64,000 nt of DNA, taken from contig NZ_JACIEF010000002.1 of the NCBI RefSeq assembly GCF_014196715.1, positions 806,001-870,000 on the forward strand, written 5' to 3'. A model generated the notes under the pieces. It made no database searches. It was given only the letters and a program-made list of their open reading frames with translations, and had not been told where the DNA came from. This DNA is from Pedobacter zeae (GTDB lineage: Bacteria; Bacteroidota; Bacteroidia; Sphingobacteriales; Sphingobacteriaceae). The first letter of the stretch is position 1; the number at the start of each line of letters is the position of its first letter. Positions 43,837-53,295 of this stretch are shown piece by piece. A program made the translations under genes and the position numbers.

Positions 43837-46152
43837 TTAATCGTTAAATGGCTCAGCTGCCTCCTTACTGCTAAATCTCAGGCTAACGGTTACACCATTT
43901 TCGCTCATCATGGAGAAGTTTGCATCTATCTGGCTGCTCAACCCCTTCATCAGGGTAAGCCCCAGGGTATTGCTTCTTTTATAATCAAAACCTGGCGGCA
44001 ATCCCATGCCATTGTCTTTTATTAATAATAAATATTCATCTTGGCCACATGCGTTTAAGCTGATCTCGATTTTACCGCTAGCACGGTTTTGGAAGGCGTA
44101 TTTAAAAATATTGGTAATCGCCTCATTAATGATTAATCCAAGTGGTATGGCTTTGGAAACATCAAGTTCGAGATCGATGATGTGCTGGTTGAATTTGATC
44201 TTTTTGTCGCTACTGACACTCTCTTTCAAATATTCTACCAACTCAAAAATGTAAGGCTGGATCTGAATCGTCGAAACGTTCTGGGTTTGATAAAGTTTCT
44301 GGTGAATCAGCGCAATGCTCTTTAGCCTGTGCTGGCTTTCTTTAATCGCTTCAATCGCCGCCTTATCTTCCAGGTAATGGCTTTGGCTGTTGAGTAAGCT
44401 CATGGTAAGCTGGAGGTTGTTTTTGACCCGGTGGTGAACTTCCCTGATCAGACATTCCTTTTCTTCGATAAGTTTATTTTTCTGCTCCACATTGCGTTCC
44501 AGTTCGGCATAGGCAAGATCTATTTCTGCCTTTTGCCTTACCAAAGTGTTATGTAGTTTTTTCTTAAGGCTAAACCTGCCGTATAATAATACCAGCACGA
44601 TCGAAACGAAGGCAAGGCCGGTTATGGTGGCGTTCCTGATCCATTGCACCCGGTTGAGTTGCTGGCTCTGAAGCTGGGATTTCTTTCTTAACAGCTCATT
44701 CTCATTTTCTTTTTGTGAGGCTTGAAATTCAATTTGCAGGCGTTGGATCGCCTCCAGGTTATTCTGGTTAAGCATAGAATCTTTAAGCCGATGGAAATCC
44801 TGAAGATGCACAATGGCCTGGGCAGGGCGGTTAAGTGCGAGATCAATCTTGTAAAGTATTTCATTAAGCCTGATCTGCCTGGGCAGGGTCATGGTAATCT
44901 GGTTTAAACTCGCCTTTTTTGCATTTTCGAGGGCTAGCGAATATTTTTTTTGGGAGAAATAAAATTCGCTGGCAGAAAAAAAAACTGAGGTTCTGAAAGG
45001 ATTCGACAAGGACATGGAGGGTGAAAGCAGCCGTTTAAAATAATAATCGGCCTGGCTATAGCGTCCCAGCGCGGTATAACTTTCGGCAAAGCCCAGGTAC
45101 ATAAAGTTCGCCTGATCATCGGCTCTGTTTTTTACGCCCTGCCAGGTATTCTTCAGCAAGCTCAGCGCTTTTTCTGCCTGATTTAATTTGATCAGCTGGG
45201 TAGCGATCATATATGCCGGAATAAATATATATGGATCATCTGCAGCAAGCTGATGATATGAACGGGTATACCATTTAATGCTTTCCTGCGGTTTGTTAAT
45301 CGCTTCATATGCTGCAGCCACCCGGTTTAGATAAGTAACATACACTTCCTCATGGTTTGCTTCGGCAACCCTTATGCTCTGCAGGGCAGATTCCAGCGCC
45401 TTGCTCATTTCTCCTTTTCGGTTGTATACCGCCGAGAGCAGATCATAGGCCATAGGAAGGCGGGGAAGTTTATATTTTTTATCCAGCTCAATTACCTGGA
45501 ACAGTTCGCTAATGGCCAGATCGAAGTTTTCTTCCTCTAAATGGAAGTCGGCCATCTCTCTGAGCAACTCCGCCTCCCGGTAGTGCGCTCCGAAAGTTTT
45601 TGCACTTTTTTTGTAAAGCCTATAAGCCATTTCTGCCCGGAGGTAAAAAGTTTTGTTCCTGTAATCCGCTACCGTATCGGGCACGTTCTGGTAATACTGG
45701 TACCAAGCATTTGCCTCCAACGATTCATTGCCCAGTTTTTTGGCAATAGCGATCGCATTTTCGTATGCACTGGATTGTGGTGCACGTAATTTACTTTGGC
45801 CATATAAATGGCCATACAGCAGTTGTATTTTGTATTTCCAGGTTAAAGCTCCTGTAGCCTCACTGATCATCCACGCTTTTTTAAGTAGCTTAGCGGCACC
45901 GTTTAGCTGCTGTTTTGTTACAGGTTGCTGCTTAATAAGTTCACTGGCAGACTGATATAACAATTTGATTTGACTGGTATCCTGCTTTAACGGGGCGGCT
46001 GTTTTTATTGTGGCCGGATCAACACGGGTTGCATAAGAAAAAGAAGGCTTTATCAATAACCCAAGACCTATTAAGAATAAAAGGAGGTAGCTACCTATAC
46101 GGCCCATGTAGATGTGATTTAATTGCATGCCCAATGGAAGATTATTTTTCAA
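43837..46152 (-). CDS. TPR sensor histidine kinase (HisKA_2 type), copy 1
   Basis: A 771-aa protein. N-terminal signal/anchor (about 17-40), about 430 residues of TPR-like helices in the periplasm, one membrane helix at about 505-525, a coiled coil, then the HisKA_2 H-box [20 protein letters not shown] and an HATPase with NEAITNIFKYAF and DNGMGLP. It overlaps the upstream GAF-type activator by 11 bp and is followed by the response regulator at 3 bp. The TPR sensor implies a periplasmic ligand or partner protein. Confidence 0.93.
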   Translation of the reverse strand: MKNNLPLGMQLNHIYMGRIGSYLLLFLIGLGLLIKPSFSYATRVDPATIKTAAPLKQDTSQIKLLYQSASELIKQQPVTKQQLNGAAKLLKKAWMISEATGALTWKYKIQLLYGHLYGQSKLRAPQSSAYENAIAIAKKLGNESLEANAWYQYYQNVPDTVADYRNKTFYLRAEMAYRLYKKSAKTFGAHYREAELLREMADFHLEEENFDLAISELFQVIELDKKYKLPRLPMAYDLLSAVYNRKGEMSKALESALQSIRVAEANHEEVYVTYLNRVAAAYEAINKPQESIKWYTRSYHQLAADDPYIFIPAYMIATQLIKLNQAEKALSLLKNTWQGVKNRADDQANFMYLGFAESYTALGRYSQADYYFKRLLSPSMSLSNPFRTSVFFSASEFYFSQKKYSLALENAKKASLNQITMTLPRQIRLNEILYKIDLALNRPAQAIVHLQDFHRLKDSMLNQNNLEAIQRLQIEFQASQKENENELLRKKSQLQSQQLNRVQWIRNATITGLAFVSIVLVLLYGRFSLKKKLHNTLVRQKAEIDLAYAELERNVEQKNKLIEEKECLIREVHHRVKNNLQLTMSLLNSQSHYLEDKAAIEAIKESQHRLKSIALIHQKLYQTQNVSTIQIQPYIFELVEYLKESVSSDKKIKFNQHIIDLELDVSKAIPLGLIINEAITNIFKYAFQNRASGKIEISLNACGQDEYLLLIKDNGMGLPPGFDYKRSNTLGLTLMKGLSSQIDANFSMMSENGVTVSLRFSSKEAAEPFND

Positions 46153-47836
46153 GGATATGCGCTCTTTTTATCCCGAGTTTTTTAATTTTTGAGTTCAATG
46201 TTGTTGGTGGTATCCTGAGTATTTCTGCTGCGCCATTCTTGCCTGATATTTTTCCTTTACAGCTTTTAAGTATGGATAGAATATGATCGCGCTCGTTTTC
46301 ATGGATCGTTTTGATTTTTTGCGCTGTTCCATAAGCGCCCGTATCAACCTGCTCAATTTTTGGTAAATGGATATCTTTTAGCACGGTACCATGGCAGAGC
46401 AGTATACTCCGTTCTATCAGGTGCTCCAGTTCGCGCACATTGCCGGGCCAGGGGTATTGAAGTAATCTATTCATGCTGCTCTTTGATATGGCATGTACGT
46501 TACGGCCGGTTTTCTTTCCGATTTTATCTATGAAGTGAGCAACCAGGGCAGGGATATCTTCAGTTCTTTCTTTTAAAGAGGGAATATGGATAGGGAACAC
46601 ATTTAGCCGGTAGTAGAGGTCACTTCTGAAATTCCCTTTAGCTACTTCTTGGTGTAAGTCGCGGTTGGTAGCTGCAATAATCCTGACGTCGGTTTTGATC
46701 GTCTGTCTTCCCCCGATCCGTTCAATTTCTTTTTCCTGTAATGCCCTTAGCAGTTTTACCTGAAGATCAAGCGAAAGCTCACCGATTTCGTCAAGGAAAA
46801 GGGTTCCGTTATGAGCGAGCTCAAATTTTCCGATTCGCCGGTCCAGCGCCCCGGTAAAACTGCCTTTTTCGTGGCCGAAGAGTTCACTTTCTGCCAAACC
46901 GGCCGGTAGTGCCGCGCAGTTGATCTTTACCATTAAGGCTTTATTTCTGGCCGAGGCGTTATGAATTGCGCGGGCAATGAGCTCTTTTCCTGTGCCGGTT
47001 TCTCCTAAAATAAGCACAGTGCTGCTACTGGTGGCCACCTGATCAATTAAATGAAATACTTTTTTGAGCAGCGCACTTTCGCCGATGATCTCGGTATGAT
47101 TGTACTTTTGGCTGATCTCTTCTTTTAAATAGCTTTTCTCTTCTTCGAGTTTTAGCTTATAAGTATTGATCTCATCGAGCTGTTGCTCGATCTTTTCATT
47201 GGCCAGGATATTTGAAATGGCAATTGAGATCTGTAGTGATATCCCCTGAAGAAGATCAAAATAAATATTGGAAACGGTTTTGCGGTGCTGGGTATAAATA
47301 TAAAAAAAGCCTATACATCCCGAGCTATCGGTCATCCGCAGTCCAATCATTTCTTTTATCCCCTTGTTTTGCCAGAAGCCCAGCCATGCGGGAGCGTCAG
47401 GCCATTGCATTACTTCATCAACATCAAAGACTATTGGATCTGTCGACGCAATCATTGCCCTGCACATGCCATCCTCCAGAGGGTATTTCTTTGATGCCTT
47501 AGGCGGAATGCCTGCGGTTTTCAGAAAATCCTCTTTCTGATTATAGATGAAAGGACTGTGGGTTTGCTGATCGGAATTGATCAGGCAGATAACGAAGTGA
47601 TCAAAATCGAAGAGTTTTTTTAGTTTTTGATCGATGACATCGAAAAGATCAAGCTTATGGCGTACAGAGGCAATGGCATGGCTGATGGAGAGGATAATTT
47701 TATTCTGATCCTCTTTTTGGGCCAGGCTTTTTAGTAAACGGGCATTCTCCTGTTCAAGGACTTGAATAGTTTGCTTTTCAGCGCAGATCTTCTCTTGATT
47801 GTTAATTTCAGATAACGAGCCTTTGCTTTCCATCAT
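46142..47836 (-). CDS. Sigma-54 activator with GAF sensor, no receiver domain, copy 1
   Basis: A 564-aa protein. A coiled coil at 10-45, a GAF-like domain at about 45-200 (ASTDPIVFDVDEVMQWPDAP), a second coiled coil (LEEEKSYLKEEISQK), then the AAA+ core with GETGTGKE, FGHEKGSFTGALDRR (Ser in place of Ala in the GAFTGA loop) and LFLDEIGELS. C-terminal [23 protein letters not shown]. Likely controlled by a ligand or by protein contact rather than by phosphorylation. First gene of a three-gene minus-strand operon with the kinase and regulator 2. Confidence 0.93.
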   Translation of the reverse strand: MMESKGSLSEINNQEKICAEKQTIQVLEQENARLLKSLAQKEDQNKIILSISHAIASVRHKLDLFDVIDQKLKKLFDFDHFVICLINSDQQTHSPFIYNQKEDFLKTAGIPPKASKKYPLEDGMCRAMIASTDPIVFDVDEVMQWPDAPAWLGFWQNKGIKEMIGLRMTDSSGCIGFFYIYTQHRKTVSNIYFDLLQGISLQISIAISNILANEKIEQQLDEINTYKLKLEEEKSYLKEEISQKYNHTEIIGESALLKKVFHLIDQVATSSSTVLILGETGTGKELIARAIHNASARNKALMVKINCAALPAGLAESELFGHEKGSFTGALDRRIGKFELAHNGTLFLDEIGELSLDLQVKLLRALQEKEIERIGGRQTIKTDVRIIAATNRDLHQEVAKGNFRSDLYYRLNVFPIHIPSLKERTEDIPALVAHFIDKIGKKTGRNVHAISKSSMNRLLQYPWPGNVRELEHLIERSILLCHGTVLKDIHLPKIEQVDTGAYGTAQKIKTIHENERDHILSILKSCKGKISGKNGAAEILRIPPTTLNSKIKKLGIKRAHILEK

Positions 47837-47889
47837 GCTAAAATAGGTATATAAATGCTTAAATGCGAATAGTTGGCTTTTATAACTTA

Positions 47890-47905
47890 CGCTATTTCGT
47901 AAATT
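47890..47905. promoter_or_regulatory. Candidate activator site in the divergent regulator/operon region
   Basis: CGCTATTTCGTAAATT, the reverse complement of AATTTACGAAATAGCG, matches 15 of 16 bases with 41890-41905. It lies 54 bp upstream of the GAF-type activator and 234 bp upstream of the 13-gene operon, so it could serve both. Confidence 0.55.
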
Positions 47906-47959
47906 TATTTTATAATTCTTTGTTTATCAATTGTTTGAATTTATTTTTTGATTTTTTTT

Positions 47960-48110
47960 AGCTCGTAATTTTTCGCTAATACAATGGTGATGGCCGCTTA
48001 GAATTATTTTTCAGGGCTCGTAAATCGACGATATATGGTTAATATTAAATTGCTTCTGATTTTGTAATCGGCTATTAGATAGTGTTTTATGTTGTGGTAT
48101 GCTTGTTGGA
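47960..48110 (+). promoter_or_regulatory. Candidate enhancer repeats and degenerate sigma-54 promoter for the 13-gene operon
   Basis: Two direct copies of GCTCGTAA (47961 and 48016) and GATATATGGTTAAT (48030-48043) lie 52-134 bp before a sequence TGGTATGCTTGTTGGA (48095-48110) that fits TGGCACGNNNNTTGCA with one mismatch in the critical -12 doublet (GG for GC). The first gene starts at 48139. The promoter match is weak and unconfirmed. Confidence 0.4.
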
Positions 48111-48138
48111 AATAGCAGGGAAACAAAAATATTATATT

Positions 48139-48771
48139 ATGAAACCATCACCAGATTTGTTATCACCGGAAAATCATGCATTAGTATTAATTGATTTTGA
48201 AGGACAAATGGCTTTTGCTACCAAAAGCATTTCAATCAATGAGCTTCGTACCAACGTAGCGATCATTTCAGGCGCTTCGAAAATTTTTAACGTGCCTACC
48301 ATTGTAACTACCGTAATGGAAGAGCTGTTCGCTGGCCCTGTTTTTCCTGAGATTGAAACATTCTATCCACAGGCGAGCTCAAATTATATTGACAGGACCT
48401 CAATGAATACCTGGGAAGATGAACCGGCTTACAGAGCGATTACCGCAACAGGCAAGAAAAAAATTGTTTTGGCAGGTTTATGGACCAGCGTTTGTATTGT
48501 TGGCCCGGCATTATCAGCTTTATCAGAAGGCTACGATGTTTTTGTTATTGCTGATGCATGTGGTGATGTTAGCGAGGAGGCGCACGAAAGAGCCATGCAA
48601 AGAATGATCCACGCGGGTGTTAAACCGATCACTTCAGTGCAATATATTTTAGAACTGCAAAGAGACTGGGCCAGGACTGAAACTTATGTTCCGGTAACCG
48701 ATTTAATGAAGAAATATGGTGCCGGTTACGGAATCGGAATTCAGTATGCACATAAAATGGTAAAACACTAA
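48139..48771 (+). CDS. Isochorismatase-family cysteine hydrolase
   Basis: A 210-aa cysteine hydrolase starting MKPSPDLLSPENHALVLIDF. Catalytic Asp is in VLIDFEGQMAF and the nucleophile Cys in GLWTSVCIVGPALSAL. It resembles YcaC-like hydrolases of unknown substrate. The frame is open upstream to 48082, but that would place the start inside the putative promoter, so the ATG at 48139 is used. First gene of the 13-gene operon, 19 bp before the porin gene. Confidence 0.87.
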   Translation: MKPSPDLLSPENHALVLIDFEGQMAFATKSISINELRTNVAIISGASKIFNVPTIVTTVMEELFAGPVFPEIETFYPQASSNYIDRTSMNTWEDEPAYRAITATGKKKIVLAGLWTSVCIVGPALSALSEGYDVFVIADACGDVSEEAHERAMQRMIHAGVKPITSVQYILELQRDWARTETYVPVTDLMKKYGAGYGIGIQYAHKMVKH

Positions 48772-48790
48772 TACTCATTTCAAAAATAAG

Positions 48791-50167
48791 ATGAAGGTTT
48801 ATCTGCGTTTGGCTATATTAATGGTGTTATGCTTTTGCGGCTTGACGGCAAACGTTTATGCGCAAGGCATTAAATTAATGCGCTATGACGAGGATTACAG
48901 CAACTTGAAAGATTCGAGCAGGAACTTTTACAACGTGTTAAAGTTCCTGCCATTTTCAGCCGACCGGAAAATTTATTTCACATTTGGGGGAGAGGTGAGG
49001 GAAGAATTTGGCGGAAAAATTAATGAAGACTGGGTTAAAGATCAGGGTTTCAATTATTCCATACTCCAACGCTATGCTTTATATGCCGATTTAAACATAG
49101 GCGAACGCTTAAGGGTTTTTGCCCAGTTAAACAGTGCATTGGAGAGCGGAAGTAAATATGGCCCTGCACCTGTTGATGAAGATCAGCTGGCCGTTCAAAA
49201 TCTGTTCGCCGAATATCGGATGATCAATCAGCCTGAAAATAAATTGGCCTTAAGGGTTGGCCGCCAGGAAATTAATTATGGGTCGGGCAGGCTGATTTCT
49301 GTCCGCGAGGGTACAACAGTGAGGCTATATTTTACGGGTGCAAAAGTGATGTACAGCTCGCCTAAATTTTCTATTGATGCCTTCGTACTTGAATCTGATG
49401 AGGTAAATTTCGGGATATTCGATAACCGCCCCAGCCACCAGGCAAATTTGTGGGGGGCGTATTCAAATCTCATTATTCCGAAGGGAGGAAATTTCGATTT
49501 TTATTATCTGGGAATCAGAAGAGACCAGGCCCGCTTTGAGGAGGGGATTGAAAAGGAACTTCGCCATACCCTGGCTATGCGTTATTGGAAAGGTGGAGGA
49601 GGTTTTATCTACAATATAGAAGCGGCTTATCAGTTAGGTAAGTTTGGCCCTGGTAACATTGATGCCTGGACAACTGCTATAGAGCTAGGGTATGTATTTG
49701 ATGACTTGAGGTTTAAGCCTTCCGTGAACCTGCGCAATGATTATATATCAGGCGATCAAAAAGTAGGCGACGGTAAGCTGCAAACATTTAATCCGCTGTT
49801 TCCAAGGGGAGGCTATTTTGGTTTCAATCCGCTGATTGGACCATCCAACCTCATTGATTTACACCCCTATATTACCCTTGCTTTAACCGGTAAACTCACC
49901 GTACAAACCGATGTGGTTTTCAATTGGCGTTATTCAGTAAATGATGGTATTTACCGGCCGAGTGGAAATTTTAATGCTGCCGGATCGATATCCAATCACC
50001 GCTTTATCGGAACTACTTATCTGCTAAGTGCCGATTATTCATTTAATAAACACTTATCCTTTAGTTGTGGTGGTCAATATTTTAAGGTTGGTCGCTTTAT
50101 CAAAGATATTGTTCCCCTATGGGATAATTCACAATTTTTTAATGCTCAGGTATCGTTCAAATTTTAA
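48791..50167 (+). CDS. Alginate-export-type outer-membrane porin
   Basis: A 458-aa outer-membrane beta-barrel. Signal peptide at 1-25 (LTANVYAQ). The pattern of alternating strands with aromatic girdles (YFTFGGEVREEFGGKI, NKLALRVGRQEINYGSGR) and the terminal strand ending NAQVSFKF fit the alginate-export/OprD-like family. The substrate is unknown; the neighbouring amidohydrolase and hydrolases suggest small organic solutes. It is flanked at 19 and 12 bp by operon partners. Confidence 0.85.
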   Translation: MKVYLRLAILMVLCFCGLTANVYAQGIKLMRYDEDYSNLKDSSRNFYNVLKFLPFSADRKIYFTFGGEVREEFGGKINEDWVKDQGFNYSILQRYALYADLNIGERLRVFAQLNSALESGSKYGPAPVDEDQLAVQNLFAEYRMINQPENKLALRVGRQEINYGSGRLISVREGTTVRLYFTGAKVMYSSPKFSIDAFVLESDEVNFGIFDNRPSHQANLWGAYSNLIIPKGGNFDFYYLGIRRDQARFEEGIEKELRHTLAMRYWKGGGGFIYNIEAAYQLGKFGPGNIDAWTTAIELGYVFDDLRFKPSVNLRNDYISGDQKVGDGKLQTFNPLFPRGGYFGFNPLIGPSNLIDLHPYITLALTGKLTVQTDVVFNWRYSVNDGIYRPSGNFNAAGSISNHRFIGTTYLLSADYSFNKHLSFSCGGQYFKVGRFIKDIVPLWDNSQFFNAQVSFKF

Positions 50168-50179
50168 AAAAATAAAGAA

Positions 50180-50923
50180 ATGAAAAGTACAACAAAGATC
50201 CTATCAAAATCACTTAACAGTAAAATAGCTGCCGGGGTGATTATATTTTCGCTATGGATGAGCGGAACCGTGTTTGCGCAACAAGCTACTACAGCAATTG
50301 GCACAGCAAAAGTTTGGGGTACGGTAGATGGAATTGCAATTGAAGGTGTAGTTCAGGGGCCTTCTGCCCAGGTAAGCGATTTGCAGGTAGCCTGCGTTTT
50401 CGAATATACCGAGGGCGATATCTATAATTCCCCGCCAGCCTTGCCAGCTGCTTTAAACGGTTTAGTGCATTTAGATCAGGATACAAAAGGCCTGTTAACC
50501 GAAATCCGTAAGAGCGGCAGGTTTTTGGCCCATGCCAATGAAACCTTATTAATTACACCGCCTAAAGGAACTATCGGCGGAAGGAAATTATTACTGATTG
50601 GTTTGGGTGACCGCAATAAATTTACCCCCGGGCTGATGATCAGCGTAGGAAGCGTAGCCATGCGTGAGGCCCTGAAATTGGGTGTCGACAATTTTGCTTT
50701 TGCCAGCGACTTAAAGGATGCCGGTATCGATTCGCCAACAGCCCTGGTTGCAGGCAATGTAGTTAGAGGGATTTTTGAGGCCTACCGGGCGCAGCTTTGG
50801 TTAAAGGATAAAAAAATGGTTGAGCTTAAACCGGTATCAAAAGTGATCCTGTTAGCCGGGCCGGCATTTTTCACTACGGCAGGAGAAGGCATTCAAGAGG
50901 CTGTGGCAGCAATTAAAAATTAA
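50180..50923 (+). CDS. Secreted stand-alone M17 peptidase N-terminal domain
   Basis: A 247-aa exported protein with signal peptide (about 1-34, ending SGTVFAQ). The mature part resembles the N-terminal domain of leucyl aminopeptidase (M17): strand pattern and GGRKLLLIGLGDRNKFT. No catalytic C-terminal M17 domain follows, so it is not a peptidase. It could bind a ligand or another protein. It lies between the porin and the amidohydrolase in the operon. Confidence 0.75.
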   Translation: MKSTTKILSKSLNSKIAAGVIIFSLWMSGTVFAQQATTAIGTAKVWGTVDGIAIEGVVQGPSAQVSDLQVACVFEYTEGDIYNSPPALPAALNGLVHLDQDTKGLLTEIRKSGRFLAHANETLLITPPKGTIGGRKLLLIGLGDRNKFTPGLMISVGSVAMREALKLGVDNFAFASDLKDAGIDSPTALVAGNVVRGIFEAYRAQLWLKDKKMVELKPVSKVILLAGPAFFTTAGEGIQEAVAAIKN

Positions 50924-50947
50924 GTTTTAACCCTTAAATACAATACG

Positions 50948-52840
50948 ATGAGTGCAGACATGATTTTATTCAATGGTAAAATTCATACCATTGCAAAGCA
51001 TAAGCAACAGGTTACCGCAGTGGCGATTAAGGATGGTAAATTCATTGCTGTAGGCAATGATGGTGATATACTGGCTTTTTCAGGTTCATCAACAAAAATT
51101 GTTGATTTAAATAAGAAAAGAGTGGTACCTGGAATCAACGATTCACACATCCATCTTATCCGTGGTGGGTTAAATTATAACCTGGAACTGCGATGGGATG
51201 GTGTTCCATCGTTGGCCGATGCGCTGCGTATGCTCAAAGAACAGGTAGACCGTACCCCTTCGCCGCAATGGGTACGTGTAGTGGGCGGCTGGTCTGAATT
51301 TCAGTTCGCAGAGCGGAGAATGCCCACTTTAGCCGAAATAAATGCCATTGCGCCCGATACACCGGTTTTTATACTTCATTTATACGACAGGGCGTTTATG
51401 AACCGGGCGGCACTTCGTGCTGTGGGATATACAAAAGATACCCCGGCGCCCGCTGGAGGGGAGATCCAGAGAGACGAAAGTGGTGAGCCTACGGGTTTAA
51501 TAATAGCCAGTCCGAATGCCATGATACTATATTCGACGCTGGCCAAGGGACCAAAACTTTCTTTGGCACATCAGGTAAACTCTACCCGCCACTTTATGAC
51601 GGAGTTAAACCGTTTCGGTATTACCAGCGTAATTGATGCTGGTGGAGGGTTTCAGAATTACCCTGACGATTACCAGGTGGTAAGCGAACTGAACGAGCAG
51701 AAGCTACTCACAGTGAGGATTGCCTACAACTTATTTACACAGCGGCCAAAACAAGAATTGGAAGATTTTCAGAACTGGACCAATTCAGTAAATGTATACC
51801 AGGGAGACGATATGTACCGTCATAACGGAGCGGGCGAAATGCTGGTTTTTTCTGCCGCAGATTTTGAAGATTTTCTTCAGCCGCGTCCGGATCTGGCCGA
51901 TAACATGGAAGAGGAACTTGAGCGTGTTGTGCGTTTGCTGGTCGAAAAACGTTGGCCATTCAGGCTGCATGCAACCTATAATGAAAGCATCACCCGTTTT
52001 TTGAATGTATTTGAAAAAGTAAACCGCGATATCCCTTTTGCCGGACTGCCATGGATCTTTGATCATGCTGAGACCATTGACGAACGCAATATTGAACGGG
52101 TGAAAGCCTTAGGCGGAGGTATTGCCATTCAGAGTAGAATGGCCTATCAGGGCGAATACTTTACCGATCGTTATGGGAAAAAGGCCGCCTTGCAAACTCC
52201 TCCGGTAAAAAAAATGCTCGAGATGGAAGTGCCTGTTGGCGGTGGCTCTGATGCTACGCGGGTAAGCAGCTATAATCCATGGGTTTCCATGTTCTGGTTA
52301 ACTGCGGGCAAAACCGTGGGTGGCTTAAAAATTTATGATGCAGATACTGTATTAACCCGCGAGACTGCTTTAGCGCTTTATACCCGTGGTAGTGCCTGGT
52401 TTTCTAACGAACAACAAAAGAAGGGGGATATCCAGGTGGGTATGCTCGCTGATTTAGCTGTTTTGAACCGTGATTACTTTGAGGTATCAGATGAAGAAAT
52501 AAAAGGTATCGAATCAGACTTAACAGTTGTTGATGGCAAAATTGTTTATGCTAAAGGCGATTTTTCATCTTTCTCACCACCTAAAATTCCGGTTTTGCCA
52601 GATTGGTCACCGACCAATAGCTACAATGGTTATTATTCTGCAACAACACACAGGGGCAGTGAGCAAAGTAAGTTGGCAAATGGTAACGCATCTGCTTCGC
52701 TTTTGGCAAAGGTACATGTTTGCACAGGGAGCTGTAATGTTCATCAGCATAATCATGATGCGGTAAGGACCAGTAACATACCGGTAAATAATTATACCGC
52801 GTTCTGGGGAGCATTGGGATGTTCATGCTTTGCTTTTTAA
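50948..52840 (+). CDS. YtcJ-like amidohydrolase (family 3)
   Basis: A 630-aa metal-dependent hydrolase. The metal HxH is in INDSHIHLIRGG, His residues of the barrel are in PFRLHATYNE and WIFDHAETID, and the terminal Asp is in VGGGSDATR. This is the N-acyl/exoenzyme type of YtcJ; the substrate is unknown. No signal peptide. The last ~40 residues form a Cys/His-rich tail (HVCTGSCNVHQHNHD, GCSCFAF) that is not part of the catalytic fold. Confidence 0.87.
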   Translation: MSADMILFNGKIHTIAKHKQQVTAVAIKDGKFIAVGNDGDILAFSGSSTKIVDLNKKRVVPGINDSHIHLIRGGLNYNLELRWDGVPSLADALRMLKEQVDRTPSPQWVRVVGGWSEFQFAERRMPTLAEINAIAPDTPVFILHLYDRAFMNRAALRAVGYTKDTPAPAGGEIQRDESGEPTGLIIASPNAMILYSTLAKGPKLSLAHQVNSTRHFMTELNRFGITSVIDAGGGFQNYPDDYQVVSELNEQKLLTVRIAYNLFTQRPKQELEDFQNWTNSVNVYQGDDMYRHNGAGEMLVFSAADFEDFLQPRPDLADNMEEELERVVRLLVEKRWPFRLHATYNESITRFLNVFEKVNRDIPFAGLPWIFDHAETIDERNIERVKALGGGIAIQSRMAYQGEYFTDRYGKKAALQTPPVKKMLEMEVPVGGGSDATRVSSYNPWVSMFWLTAGKTVGGLKIYDADTVLTRETALALYTRGSAWFSNEQQKKGDIQVGMLADLAVLNRDYFEVSDEEIKGIESDLTVVDGKIVYAKGDFSSFSPPKIPVLPDWSPTNSYNGYYSATTHRGSEQSKLANGNASASLLAKVHVCTGSCNVHQHNHDAVRTSNIPVNNYTAFWGALGCSCFAF

Positions 52841-52842
52841 GG

Positions 52843-53274
52843 ATGGAGAGTATCATTAAATGTTTGCTTTATTCTGATCTGGGATCGGAGTTTAATAATA
52901 TTGCCGTACTGGTATTCCGGGTGCTACTCATGCTCGAACTTTTTAGGGTACACGGCATGAAAAAGTTCAGTTTAAAAAATGGAGAAAAGGAACATGTTCC
53001 CAACCCTTTGGGCTTGCCCGATGGGCTCAATGGCTTGGTAGCCACTTTTTCGGATACGGTAGTTCCATTCCTGGTTGCAATGGGGCTGGGCACACGCTTG
53101 TTCATCTTACCATCCATAGGTGTTACCGCAATCGGCTATTTCATCGTACATCGTAAAGATTCATTAGAAGTGAGAGATGTTCCCTATATGTACACTTTAG
53201 CGATGCTTTTTTTACTGGCAATAGGTCCCGGAACCCTATCAATCGATCACTATTTACTACAAAAATTTTTTTAA
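52843..53274 (+). CDS. DoxX-family membrane protein
   Basis: A 143-aa protein with four membrane helices (about 20-36, 62-80, 85-102, 115-135). The DoxX pattern is visible: VLVFRVLLMLELFRVHGMKKF at the N-terminus and GLPDGLNGLVATFSDTVVPFLVAMGLGTR. An in-frame ATG 24 bp upstream would overlap the amidohydrolase; the ATG at 52843, two bases after its stop, is preferred. DoxX proteins have been linked to oxidative stress and thiosulfate or quinone metabolism. Confidence 0.83.
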   Translation: MESIIKCLLYSDLGSEFNNIAVLVFRVLLMLELFRVHGMKKFSLKNGEKEHVPNPLGLPDGLNGLVATFSDTVVPFLVAMGLGTRLFILPSIGVTAIGYFIVHRKDSLEVRDVPYMYTLAMLFLLAIGPGTLSIDHYLLQKFF

Positions 53275-53295
53275 TTTAATATCAATCAAACCATT

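Noticed and set aside
48095..48110. Firm sigma-54 promoter call for the 13-gene operon
   Set aside because: The -12 doublet is GG rather than GC; kept only as a low-confidence candidate.
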